Origin: Catenaria anguillulae PL171
Lineage: Eukaryota > Blastocladiomycota > Blastocladiomycetes > Blastocladiales > Catenariaceae
DNA: 64,000 bases
Reading direction: 5' to 3'
Assembly (NCBI GenBank): GCA_002102555.1
Contig: MCFL01000003.1
Span: 310,001-374,000, forward strand
Shown: piece by piece, positions 37,102-48,587 of the stretch
Numbering within the stretch: position 1 is the first letter of the stretch
Layout of the letters: every line of letters starts with the position of its first letter
Made by a program: the position numbers and the translations under genes
The notes under the pieces: generated by a model
Database searches by the model: none
What the model was told of the DNA's origin: nothing
Seen by the model: the letters and a program-made list of their open reading frames with translations, nothing else

Positions 37102-37639
37102 ATGGTCCGTATCACACTTCTGCCATACTGCATCTCCCACTGGCCCCCACTCATCTCTCTTGGTCCCCCGCCCCTCTTCTTCCCAACCACGGAACCACCA
37201 ACTACTCCAACATGACCCAATCTCACCTCGTCTGTCCCAACTGCCACCCCTAAAACCCAACCAGGCTACCGCCCTCCTCGTCGGCCTCGGCGTTGCCTCC
37301 TCCGCCATCGTTGCCCGCGGCGCCTTCCGCGCCTACAAGAACCACGGGCCCGAGTTTATCCAGCACATGGGCAAGTACATGCGCCCTCCCTCGCAGGGTG
37401 ACTCGCTGCTCGGTGGCGCCAATGCCACTTTTGCAAAGGGCGGCTTTGAACCCAAAATGTCGCGCAAGGAAGCTGCTCAGATCTTGGGCCTTCGGGAACA
37501 CAACATTCAGTTGCAAAAGCTCAAGGAACATCATCGCCGCATCATGTTGCTCAACCATCCAGATCGTGGAGGCAGTCCCTACGTTGCCAGTAAAATCAAC
37601 GAGGCAAAGGATTTGCTGGAAAAGTTTGCCCAAAAGTGA
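37102..37639 (+). CDS. PAM18: PAM18/TIM14 import-motor J-protein
   Basis: Inner-membrane J-protein that stimulates mtHsp70 at the TIM23 channel. The family starts MA followed by a short transmembrane helix. Here the helix region ATALLVGLGVASSAIVARGA has no usable ATG in a family-like position. An ATG at 37102-37104 directly followed by GTCCGT, and an acceptor CCAG at 37261-37264, give M joined to ATALLVG, exactly family-like (125 aa). The first coding exon would then be the start codon alone. The alternative is an in-frame ORF from 37160 with an unlikely Pro/Gln-rich N-terminus. The J domain has GGFEPKMSRKEAAQILGL, then HRRIMLLNHPDRGGSPYVAS with the HPD motif, then KINEAKDLLEK. Confidence 0.9.
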
Positions 37640-37852
37640 TCCTTCTTTTTTTCCTCTCTTTGCATAAATGTACATGTCTAGTTCCCAATCCATCATGACA
37701 TGATAATGAGAAGGAGTTCGATCGATGGTCAAAGTCAAGTTTACAATTCAAGTTCACAAACGAAACAATATCTCAATTGCTGCATGCTCTACCTGGCATA
37801 CATACTTGACAACAACACACACACACACACACGTTCCCACACTGCCCATTCC

Positions 37853-40800
37853 CTACTCATCGTAATCCTCGTCATCATCCCCTCTCCTTCCACTGCCCCT
37901 CTCGTCATCCGAATCCGAATCCAACTCCACTACCTGCCTCGACTTGGGCGCACCTGCTGCAGTCGCCGCACGCCTCGCCGGACGAGAAACAACGGATGCA
38001 CGTGCCGACATGCTCCCAGTCACCACAACATCGTCGTCCGAGTCCGAGTCCGAGTCATTCACAACCGTTGCCGCACGCGCCTTGGGTTTTGGCTTGGCTG
38101 CTGGGGCTGCTGATGGGCCAGATTTGGAACCGGCCGCAGTGGTCGACTGGCTGTTGCCACTGCTGCTGCTTGCCAACCACGATGTGAATCCAGTCGAGGG
38201 CCGAGACGTGGACGCGGCAAACAGGGGCGACGAGCGGTTGGGCGACACGACTGGAGCATGGTGCAAATTGTGCATTGGTTAGAATGAAAACCCTCCAAAG
38301 AGTCAAGGATCCAATGATGAGAGAAATGTACGCGAACGAGACGCTCCTGACAATTGCGGCGTCTGCACCGCCTTTGCCTTCTCCTTTGCTCTGGCAATCC
38401 GCTTCATGAGTCATCGTCATCGCTGTCCTCAATTGTATACGCGGCCGTCTTGGGCTTTGGCGGCGTTGCGGGCCGCGTCACGGCAGCAAGGGCCTTGCTC
38501 AATGGTGACATTTCCGGCGCAGCGGTTATCGTACTCTTGGCCTTGGCCGCTGCTGCCGGGGCCGTGGTGGTGGGCTTGGCCATGGCTTTGGCTTTGGCTT
38601 TGGTTGGCGGCGGTGCGGCCCACGCAAAATCGTCGTGCCCGTATCGTCATCGTCGTCGTCGCTCAATTCGACAATCGGCGCCGACTTGACCGCGCGCTTC
38701 GCGGTTGTCTTGGACGCTGCCGCGGCTTTGCTGGTTTTTCGGAAATGGCGGCAGGGGTCTTCTTTTTCGGTGCGGGCTTTGCCCGCTTGGGCGCAGAATA
38801 CTCTGCGTCCGACCCGTCGTCGTCATCCAACCACGCGTTCGACGCCGCCTTTGCCTTACGCTTCTTGCCACCTTTGCCACCGGCGATCGCGGGCAAGTGG
38901 GCATCGGCCTCAGCCTTGAACTCGAGATACGCCAAGTACTCTTGCTCAAACGCCTCGAGATCGGCCTCCCACATCTCCTCGGGCGTGGTCGCCTTGACGC
39001 GCTCGAGCTCCTTTTCCTTGGCAAATGTTTGCGACTCGAGTTGCCGAATCCGTTCGTCGGTCAGCGAGTACAGTGGCATCGACAGCAGATAGTTGAAATC
39101 GCCCGCGGCATCGTCCTCGTCGCTGTCGTTGTTATCGGCGGATTCGGCTGCAGCGGCGACCGACGACGAAGAGTCGCGGAGCTTGGACTCGGGCATGTAC
39201 CCGCGACGGCGCAACTCGGCAACGAGCTCCGACTTGCGCTTGCGCTCAATAATCAACGACCGGTCCACCACCTCGCGGATAAAACGCGTCTTGTTTTGCA
39301 ACATGGTCAGCTCGCGCGTCAGCACGTCGACCAGCCGGTTCTTGCGCTTTTCGTAATACCCGAGGCGAAGCACATAGTGTTCGTGCACAATCTGCTCGGG
39401 CGACGAGTACTTTTTGATGCGGCCGGACGGGTCAAAGCACACCATGTTTGTCGTGGACATGGTCGTGACCAGCTTGAACGTCTTTTCAATCTCGGCATCC
39501 GAGAGTTTTGCGCCGGCGGTCGTCAACGTGATGTGAAACTCGACCGTGTTTTCCGTGTGGTGCTCGGAATAATCGTAAACGAGCGGAGTGGCCTTATCGA
39601 CCGCAGCAAACCCATCCAGCAGGGTCTTGAAAGTCGATGTCCATACACCCACGGGCAGTTCCGTGATCCACACGGTCTCGGGATTCTTGCGAATCATGCT
39701 GCCTGCAATGCGGTACTTGTCGCCCGGCATCTTTTCGATCGTGCCCGTAAACCCGCGGTAAAAGGGCGACATTTCCTCGCACGCCTCGCCACGGATCATG
39801 CGCCGCACATTGGCCACAATGTCGAGCGGGCTATAACACGGGATGCTCGTGGACCAACCGGTACCGATACCCTGGGCACCATTAACGAGCACCATGGGGA
39901 GAATCGGAATGTACCACTCGGGCTCGACCTTCTTGCCATCATCGTCGAGCGGCTCGAGCAAGCCGTCGTCGGCCGGGTGGAAGATCTTGCGCGTGATGGG
40001 CGACATGGTGGTGAAAATGTAACGCGCCGAGGCCGCATCGGCCCCGCCGGCCAACCGCGTACCAAACTGGCCACGGGGCTCGAGCAATGGAATGTTGTTG
40101 GAGCCCACGTAATCTTGGGCCAAGTTGACAATGGTCATGCCCAAGGACGCCTCGCCGTGGTGGTACGCCGAGTGCTCGGCCACGTAACCAGACAATTGCG
40201 CCACCTTGATCTCGTCCTTCAAGTTGCGCCGGAAGCATGCAAACAAAACCTTGCGCTGGCCCGGCTTGAGCCCATCGACAACCGACGGGATCGAGCGATG
40301 GTTGTCCATGACCGAGAACTGGATCAGTTCCTTGTTGATGAAGTCGTCAATCGGAATCGAGTCACGCGCATGGTCCATGTACGTGCCCGGCTCAAACTTG
40401 ATGAGCCAATCCTTGCGCTCGTCCGACTTTTTCTTACTGAAGGCCATGTCAATCAACTTGCGCTCGTTGGGCTGGCACGGGTCAAACGGCTTCTTGTGCA
40501 CGGGCAAGTTGCTAAAGTACTCCTTAGCCTCGGCCGACGTGGATGTCCCCAAACCCTTGTAGTACTTGATGGTGTACTTGCGCGAATCGTGCGTGTCCTT
40601 CCACTGCTTGTACTCCTCGAGCGTAAAGAAGGACATGACTTTGGACCCTTTGCGTGCTGCTGCTGCCGCCGAGCCGCCCTTGGGCGTGCACTTGATGATG
40701 GGCGTGATAAACTCGCACAAGAAGCCGGGGATCTCCAACAGCGACGGCCAATAGTGGTCGAGCAGGTTGATGATGAGGCCCTTGATGTGTGACCCGTCGT

Positions 40801-42733
40801 GATCTTGATCCGTCATGATCATGATGTGCCCATACCGCAACGACGTCGTGTCCGTGTACTTTTTCCCTTGCTGCAACCCGATAATCTGCTTGAGTTCGGA
40901 AATCTCCTTGTTCTCGAGCACCGACTTGCTCGCGGCATCGCGCACGTTGAGCAGCTTGCCGCGCAACGGATACACACCGTAAAACTCGCGGCCCACCACG
41001 GCTAGCCCGGCGACCGCCAACGCCTTGGCCGAATCTCCCTCGGTCAAGATCAAGGTGCACTTTTTCGCGTCTCGGGTACCTGCCAGCGTGGCATCCTCGA
41101 GCTTGTTGATGCCGACCAGCCGCGACCGCTTTGCGCCGTCCGTCTTCTTCAACTGCGCATCTTGCTTTGCCTTGACGGCCGTCATGCACCGCTCCACGAC
41201 GCCCGACGACATGATGGCCTTGATAAACTTGTCGGACAAGCTGCATTTCGATCCAAATGCCGTGTGCCGCAACGTCAACGTCTCCTTGGTTTGCGAATCA
41301 AACGTCGGGTTCTCGATCTGGCAGTTGACAAACACCCACAAGTGATTCTTGACCTGCGCCGGCCGGATGGTTGCATCCTTGATCTTCTTTTTGACGCTAT
41401 CGACGACCTTGGTCACGACCTGGCCGGCCACGTGCTCAACGTGTGTTCCACCTCGAGACGTGCAAATCGAATTGACATACGATACTTGCTGAAACTCGTC
41501 CTCGGAGGGCACCATTGCCACTTCCCATCGGTCGTGCTTTTCGTACACAATCTTGACGCTCGGGTCCTTGACGTACATGCCAACGTACGCCTTAAAATCC
41601 TTGATGTCCACCTTTTCGCCATTGAGCGTTACGTTGACGCCGGGCAAGCACCCGGCCATGTCATACACGCGGCGCTTGAGCAACCCAACCGTGTCCTCGT
41701 CCAGCCGATCCATCTTGAACTTTTCCAAGTCGGGCCGAAACGTGATTTTGGTCCACTGGTTCTTTGGCGACGGTTTTGATCCAGGAAACGCCACGATCCT
41801 CGGCTCCTCCTTGTCCTTCATGTTGTTGCGAAACACTTGGGTGTACTTTTTCTTTGTGTCAGCGGTTTCAATCACAAAGCGCGTGGAAAAGATGTTGCAC
41901 AACTTTGCGCCATAGCCGTTGCGTCCGCCCACAACCTTCTTGTCATCGTCATTGTAGTTGGACGACGTGAGCAAGTGCCCAAAGATGAGTTCAGGCACGT
42001 GCACTTTTTCCGTCTTGTGGATCTCAATGGGGATCCCTTGGCCGTTGTTTTTGATGGAGATCTCGTTGGCGTCCGGATCGATGGTGACTTCGAGGAGATT
42101 CATGCGCGAGTCGCGGACCTAAATCAAGTGCAGGTAGGTGAAAGGACACGGCCGTGAGACGGCTTTTGGAACATGAGAGAAAGAAAGAGAGGGCGAGCAA
42201 ACCATACCTTGTTGTCGGCGGCATTCACAATGATCTCATCAAAGATCTTGTACAATGCCGGCACAAACGTAATCGTCTTCCTCTCCAGCTCGCCCGCTTC
42301 ATTCACAATCCACATGTCTGCCTTTTCCGCATGCACCGAGCCTACGTATGTATCTGGCCGAAGCAGCACGTGCTCGAGCTGCGACACCTTTTGGTATGTC
42401 TCTTCGATCGACTTGCCGCCCTTGACGGATCCTGTCGGCGACGGGTCGTAGTTTTCCGAGTCGGGCGTGTCGAGGTCCATTGCGTCATCGTCAGAGTCGA
42501 GAACGACGGATGCCGATTTCTTTTTGGGTGCGGGTTTGGCACGGGGTTTGGCTGGGGCTTTGGCCTGTTGATAGTGTGATGAGTGTGCCCCAGGGAAAGT
42601 GTGAGTGCGAGGTCCCACGTATGCCAATGGCTGAGTTTGTGAGACGGGATCGCACCTTGGCCGGCGCTGGAGCCTTTTTCTTGACAGCCAAGGGGCCGGG
42701 CGACAGTGAGAAATCCGAGTCCGAGTCGGACAT
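37853..42733 (-). CDS. TOP2: DNA topoisomerase II
   Basis: Type IIA topoisomerase that passes one duplex through another; essential for chromosome segregation. Exon 1 starts at 42733 (MSDSDSDFSLSPG), exon 2 is 42564-42205 and the main exon begins 42118, all joined in phase. The GHKL ATPase has ALYKIFDEIIVNAADNK, GRNGYGAKLCNIFS and QTKETLTLR. The TOPRIM domain has LTEGDSAKALAVAGL, PLRGKLLNVRDA and IMTDQDHDGSHIKGL (DxD metal site). The catalytic tyrosine lies in DAASARYIFT, after GQFGTRLAGG. The C-terminal tail is acidic and Lys-rich. The tail's frame slips at about 38740, 38640 and 38410. An intron near 38320 appears to add a last exon ending DEDYDE at 37853. The C-terminal boundary is therefore less sure than the core. 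Its promoter side carries a transposon (next entry). Confidence 0.95.
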
Positions 42734-42780
42734 GATGACAAAGTGGTTTTGGGGTTTCTTGACGAAAACACAAGGTGGTA

Positions 42781-42810
42781 TGGTGCCGGTCGTTCAAAAC
42801 GCGCAGGTGA
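42781..42810 (+). repeat. left terminal inverted repeat
   Basis: Thirty bases identical to the reverse complement of 46640-46669, with weaker similarity continuing inward. Its outer edge abuts TA. It lies 47 bp upstream of the TOP2 start codon. Confidence 0.93.
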
Positions 42811-43273
42811 GGGTGCGAGAGGATCAGCGAGGAGAGGACGCGAAATGATCACGTGAACGACTCTTGCCAAAGGCATTTCCCAGCCAAAATGCAGATTTTC
42901 AAATCCTTTCACAGCCTCCAAAACAAAGTGAATTGGCCTGGGCCTTCTAGAACATGTTCAGCCCACCTGGGCGCACAAAGTTACCACTTCTGGTGGCGGT
43001 CCGACGGCTAGGACGTGAGAAATTCGAGGGTAAAGTTCCTGGGCTTAGGGGCTGGATTTCTCCCGATTTTCCTTATCAATTGAGGCTTTTCTTACCGTCA
43101 GCTGATGCGCAAAGCGCGGCTTTTATGATATTTGGTCATGTGAGGTCGGTAGATGCCGCCGGTGCGAGCCGGGAGCTTAAAAAGCGTTGGCGTTGGCGGG
43201 TGGTGAGCGCGGCATCGGTGCTCTCTCTTTCGCACTCCCCACCGTTCCATGTACTCTGCCCAATCGAGACACA

Positions 43274-46200
43274 ATGCCGAAAGCAAGCAAACGTCAACAG
43301 CAGGTCAAAATGCAGCAGGCCATGCTCAGGGCTGGACTGGTCAACTCAGGCACTCAGTACGGCAACGAGGACGGCAAGGAGTACGATTTGCGCGCCCTGG
43401 CCCGCGTCATGGTCAACGCAAGCACCCAGGCCGGCAACGAGGACGGCAAGGAGTACGACTTGCGAGCTCTTGCCGGCGTTGCCCGCAGGCCGAGGCGCCC
43501 CAAAGCCAGTCAGCCCCTACCCGCAAAGATCCTTCTGCGCAAGCGCCCATTGACCTTGGCGATCGAGTCGGATGATGAGTTGGACGCCGCCACTGCTCCC
43601 GATCCTCTCGGTGACCCTGGCCCGGCGAAGCGGCGTCGTCCAGATCAAGAGAAGACCCGTGACGAGAACTCGATGGTACGTACATACTCGTGCAAGACCC
43701 TCCATGCCTTGCCGTGAGCGTGTTTAACTTGGTTCATTCTCCAGCCCGCCGCCATTCACAGTCGTGCTGGCATCCCCGCTTCTACTCGCAAGCGCGCGCT
43801 TCCCCAAACCGCTTCACAAGCATTGTCAAGTCTCTTGTTCAACCCACAAGCCAACATGCAGGCCGCGGGCTCTCAACATCCGGCCAACCCCAAAGTCAGC
43901 CCGCTCCCACCTCAGGCAACTGCAATCCACCCTCCAGACCTCAGTACTCCTCCGCCCATTCCCTCGCCGCAACAAGCCCCTTCACCCCGTCTCTCCGCCG
44001 ATTCCAACCCCAAGCCCACGTCCAAACCGAAATCGACGTCCGCCGCCTCACAGCCCACGCTCTCCACCTGCAATTGTTCCACAAGACAGCCGGCCCGCTC
44101 TGAGACCTGTGCATGGTGTAAAGGCTCCGGCCGTATCCCAAACACAAGTCGCGTCACGGAATCGGAAAAGGCCGAGCTGCTCAAGGTCGCCGCCGCCGTC
44201 CGGCCATACATGCCCACGAGTCCCAAGGCCGCGAAGAAAATCAAGACCACCGAGGTCATGCGCGCGGTTGCCGTTCACCTTTACATCCAGTTTCGCTTGC
44301 GCGGTCACGGTAAAGACTGGTCCCGCCATCAAGCCTCTGCGGATGCGTACTTCACTCCGCGCCGGGCTGGCCGCATCAAGAAGGAATACGCCTCGTTCCT
44401 CGCAACCGGAAAACCGATCAAGTTCAAGAGTGGTGGCGACCGCTCAAAGCAATCTTGGCTGCTTACCCAAGAGGACAACTTGCAGAAAATGCGAGATTGG
44501 CTGGAGTCCCAACCGCGCGGCAAAGTGACGGCGGCCGCTTTTGCGTCATGGGTGACGTCCGACATTCTCAAACCTTTGGCCGACGCCGAGTCCGCGACTG
44601 CAGCCGGCGCGAGTCCGAAGCGCAACTGGGCCATTCTCACCGAGCGGTTGGCGAAGCGGTACCTGCGCCTACTCGGATGGGTCTACGCTAAGGACGCGAA
44701 AGGCGCGTACACGGACGGCAAGTGTCGAGACGACGTGCTCGCTGAGCGCGAGTCCTTCATTGCCGCCATGGATGCGTTGACGCCACGGATGCGCACCACC
44801 GTGGAAGAGCTTGTACATCAGGATGCGCTTCAAGAGGCGCTCGCGGTTTCAGGGACGTCTGTCGTCGAAAAGAAGGGCGGGCAGCGCGAGACTTGCGGGA
44901 AGGATTGCGAATCGTGCGGTGCCGATGGCGAGCGCAAGCACGTCCTGGTTTCGCGCATTCACGACCCAGACCTTGGCGACGAGGAGCGACTCGTCGTTCC
45001 CGTGTACCATGACGAGTCCACCTTTATGGCCAACGACTGCCAGACCGTCTACTGGAAGCCGAGGTGGACTCACCCGCTCAAGAAAAAGAGTCGCGGCCGT
45101 GGAATCATGGTCTCGTCGTTTGTGTGTGAATGCCATGGCGAGCTGACCGTCGTGGTTCCGATCGATGCGCGCCCGCCTGCACGCGCGACCCGTCGACGTG
45201 ATTCGGTCCTCGAGCTGGATGGCGAGGAGGAGGATTATGGGGATGAGGACGAGAGCGACCAGAGTGACGATGAGGACGAGGAAGATGAGGACGAAGGCGG
45301 TGAGCAGACGGGTGGCGATTCCGCGGGTGCGCAGACGAATCCAGCAACAATCAATGGTGCTCGTGTACTCTTCGAGTATGGCGCTCGTGCTCAAGGGTAT
45401 TGGACAGGCACCGACCTTTACCATCAAGTCGTGGACCGACTTATCCCCGTTTTCAATGCCATGCACGGCGACGGGCCAAACGGGCGTCCTTGTCAAGGTC
45501 TCTTTGTTTTCGACAATGCGACGGGGCACAAGATCTTTGCGCCGGATGCGCTTGTTGCCAAGAAGCTCCCTGGTAAGGATGGTGGCCAGAACGCGCCCCT
45601 TATGCGTGCAACCACATTTGTCGCAGCCGACGGCACAACTCGAGTCCAGTCGATGCAAAACGATCTGGGCGAACCGAAGGGGTTGAAGAGCATTTTGATT
45701 GATCGTGATTTGTGGCCGAAAAGGGGTCCAAAGCGGGGACCTGATGGCAAGCCGGTTCCTGTGCAGTGCAAGCAGTGCAAGTCCAAGATGCTTGACGACC
45801 CTGGACGCTCGTCGCGTACCGACTGTTGTGCATTGCGTATGGTTGAGTGTTTACCGGATTTTGTCGCGCAAAAGTGTTTGATTGCCGAGGCGCTGGAGGA
45901 AGCAGGGCATTTGGTGTTGTTTTTGCCCAAGTTTCACCCGGAACTTAACCGTGCGTTACCTGCCTGACAGTCTGCTTGCTGTAACCCACACTCACGAGCC
46001 ATGGTTTACTCTTTCTCAGCAATCGAGCGTGTCTGGTCGTTCGCCAAGCAATACGCGCGGGAAAACTGTGGCTTCAGCTTTGACGCTCTTCGTCGACTTG
46101 TTCCTCAAGCATTGGACAGCGTCAAGCTGTGCACCATTCGACGCTTTTTCCGGAAATCGGCACGCTTTCTTTCTCTTTACAAATTACTGACTAACGGCAG

Positions 46201-46372
46201 TCCCATGCTTGTTGAGTATTTAGCAGACGAGAAGTCCTTCAAGTCGCATCGCCGTGTCGGCCAAAATGACTTGCACGACCTGATTGCCAAGTTGGAAGCC
46301 AGTCCCTCGCTCGGTGAAAAGGCCAAGGTGATGCTCAAGGAGATGAAGGCGTGTCAAGAGCGTGACGAGTAG
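43274..46372 (+). CDS. DDE transposase of the transposon
   Basis: Three exons (43274-43675, 43745-45950, 46020-46372) total 2961 nt, 986 aa, all GT-AG and in phase. The catalytic triad is visible. First Asp in VPVYHDESTFMANDCQTVYW. Second Asp in GLFVFDNATGHKIFAPDAL. Glu in LPKFHPELN joined by the last intron to PIERVWSFAKQYAREN. The rest of the C-terminus (CTIRRFFRKSARFLSLYKLL, KSHRRVGQ) resembles transposase-like proteins common in Agaricomycetes, from memory of that family. The N-terminal region is Pro/Ser-rich with a Cys cluster (CNCS...CAWC) and a helical DNA-binding-like section. A second Cys cluster (CGKDCESCGADG) lies before the first Asp and a third (CKQCKSKML...DCC) before the Glu. 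An acidic Asp/Glu tract splits the catalytic domain. Exon 1 has an internal duplication. Confidence 0.85.
43351..43475 (+). repeat. in-frame duplication in transposase N-terminus
   Basis: Two adjacent near-identical units encode TQYGNEDGKEYDLRALA and TQAGNEDGKEYDLRALA. Each unit is about 21 codons long and begins after a short VN(A)S leader. The nucleotide copies are also almost the same, so the duplication is recent. Function unknown. Confidence 0.85.
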
Positions 46373-46597
46373 AAAATTTTCTTTCCTCTGTGGTGCGTGC
46401 TAACGAATCCTGCTCGTTTCTTTGCTCATCCGTCGTGTCATGTTGACCGATTCCAATTCAGTTTTGGCCGCCCCGCACGTGTTTCTCAGAAATCACACGG
46501 CGAGTGGTAACTTTATTCATTCAATACAATCAATTTTATTGCTCGGAGTTATTTAGACTGTGAGCAAATTTTTGGGGAGTTGAAAGGTTTGAAAGGT

Positions 46598-46669
46598 CCG
46601 GTCGTTCATCCCATTGATCTGTCGCTCCTCCTCGCGCCTTCACCTGCGCGTTTTGAACGACCGGCACCA
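46598..46669 (+). repeat. right terminal inverted repeat with subterminal hairpin
   Basis: The terminal 30 bases mirror the left end. In addition CCGGTCGTTCA at 46598-46608 is the perfect inverse of TGAACGACCGG at 46654-46664 within the terminal repeat, so the right end can fold into an 11-bp stem with a 45-nt loop. I did not find an equivalent second copy at the left end. Confidence 0.8.
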
Positions 46670-47005
46670 TAGACGGATCCGGAATGAAGTGGGTGAGTGA
46701 TCACGACGAGCGACGAGCCAAGCGTCGGATCACAAGAGTCGGTGGCAGCGGGACAACGGGTGGTGGGAAGATGCGCAGCTGGTGACAAGGCGGGACGGAA
46801 TGGTGATTGCTGAGGGAGACCGGGGTCCTTTTCTTTAACTGGCGAGCATACATGGATGTAATGGATCGAGTCACCGTACATGAACGATTGCCATGTTTTC
46901 AACCTGTGCGACGGGACAACTTTCGCCCGCACTTGTGGGAAGGCAGCATCAAAAAGTTACTGTATACATACATTGCATTGAGCGTGGAAACTTATCATGT
47001 GAGCC

Positions 47006-48154
47006 TCAAGCAGACTGCAAATACGCCCTCGTGGCCCTGACCGTCTGCGAATCATCCTTTCCCCCACTCGCCGCGGCCACCTTGTCATACATTGCGCTCA
47101 ACTTTGCCGCAGCCGCCACCTTCAACTCCCTCCACAACTTTGTCTCTGCCTGCGACGCCTCGACTCCACCCGCTGTCAACAAGGCACTTGTCGCCTGCAC
47201 AATGCCATACAACCCAGCCACAAACCCGGGGACCAGCTCGACCGACCGGCAAAACGACTTGAGACTCAGCTCGTACGCCCCAAGGGCATACTGCACTTGA
47301 GCATAGGTCAGGTGCACAAAATGACTCGTGGGCAGCAGCAAGATGGCCTCTTCGACGGCAAACGCGGCCTGCTGCAGCATGTTTTGTGATAGGTACAGGT
47401 TGGCAAGCTCGAGCCAGCCTTCGGGGTCGCTTGGGATGGTGTCGAGCAACGAGTTGAGGGCGGCGATTGCTTCCTTGATACGACCTTGCGTTTTCAGAAC
47501 ACCGATTTTGCGCTTGTAGACAGACTGGACATATGAGAGAGAGCAACGGGCAAGTTGTGGATGAGCGTCAGGATCCAGTGGGCAAAACACCGAGTGGATT
47601 AACTTGATTAAAACAAAAGGCGTACCATGTCTGACTCGCGCTCCTCAATGATTTGGTTGTAGAGCGCCATGGCTCGGTCATAGTCGCCCGACGCCTCGGC
47701 GATCATGGCGTGGAGTTTCCGGACACGGATTGACGAGGATGAAAACTCCTTTTCGAGCTTGCCAACGCACATCTGCACATCACATGTATGATTGGTCATC
47801 CATGTGGACAGCGTTTCGTGAGTGAAGGCCAAGTTGAACCCAGTCGAGAGCAACAAAGAAGCGGCACCTTGGCATGTGAAATGTCGCCAATGTCGAGGAG
47901 CGCAATTGACAGTTGCTCGTAAATTGTCCAAACTGTCACGGCATCAAAGGTTGTAGTGTATGAGCAACAGTTGGAGTTGACTCGGCGGGAGTCGTTGGGA
48001 TCAGGAAACTCGGATGCATACTTTCATCGCCCAACCGGCTTGGGGTCTTGAGAACGATCTCGCACAGCTCGGCCACACGGAATGGTTGAACGACGTTGGA
48101 TGCCCGAATGGACCTCAGCTCGTTGAGTGCGTCGGTGAATGCAATGGGTGACAT
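47006..48154 (-). CDS. EMC2: ER membrane protein complex subunit 2
   Basis: Cytosolic TPR subunit of the EMC insertase for tail-anchored and multipass membrane proteins. Four exons (48154-48022, 47932-47868, 47772-47626, 47524-47006) give 287 aa. The family landmark WTIYEQLSIALLDIGDISHA lies across exon 2. VGKLEKEFSSSSIRVRKLHA and AMALYNQIIEERESDM follow, then TPR helices YKRKIGVLKTQGRIKEAIAA, PEGWLELANLYLSQNMLQQA and YAQVQYALGAYELSLKSFCR. The C-terminal helix with LWRELKVAAAAKLSAMYDKV matches EMC2. Length is normal for the family. Confidence 0.92.
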
Positions 48155-48587
48155 GATTGCGGCGCAGTGGTGGCAGTGATGGAGGCGGATCAGCGTGGGG
48201 ACGACCGAGGTGGCGATGGATCGAAAAAGGGGCTGTTGTAGGGTTTCTCAATCGATGATTTGCATGGACTGGTGACTGTTGAGGCATACGTGCACTATAT
48301 CTCCCCGCTGCCGGCGTCCCGGCGCCGGGTCAACGCCAGTTATAATGTTCACGACCAGTTGAGCTGTCGGAGGGAGGATCGAGGGCTCACGAGGTTAACG
48401 CACGCGTCCGCATGCCCATGCCCACGACCTCGACCTCGAGTATTCCTTTCCACCTGCTGTGGGCAAGCAAAGACACACATCCATGGAAGCAATGCACCTT
48501 GAGCACTGTTCCGTCCCATTCGCCCTACCGCCGTCCATGCCGTTGCGATTCGATTGAGCACGATCTCCCCTGCCATCACTTGCCATC
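48155..48587. promoter_or_regulatory. shared divergent promoter, EMC2 / CCDC77
   Basis: A 433-nt gap between divergent start codons. A TATAATG sequence is present near 48340. No further element can be named. Confidence 0.4.

Larger units (their letters stand above)
42781..46669 (+). mobile_element. complete DDE transposon with 30-bp TIRs and TA flanks
   Basis: The left end begins TGGTGCCGGTCGTTCAAAAC at 42781. The right end carries the exact reverse complement ending at 46669. The inverted repeats are perfect for 30 bp (42781-42810 and 46640-46669) and then diverge. TA precedes the left end (42779-42780) and follows the right end (46670-46671), as expected for the TA target duplication of Tc1/mariner-type elements. 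The 3889-bp element contains one intact three-exon transposase gene reading rightward. I see no interruption in ends or gene, so it looks recent and possibly autonomous. Confidence 0.9.

Noticed and set aside
38705-40792. 695-codon plus-strand open frame
   Set aside because: It lies wholly antisense to the conserved TOP2 core and has the Arg/His/Val-rich composition of a reverse-strand shadow in GC-rich coding DNA.
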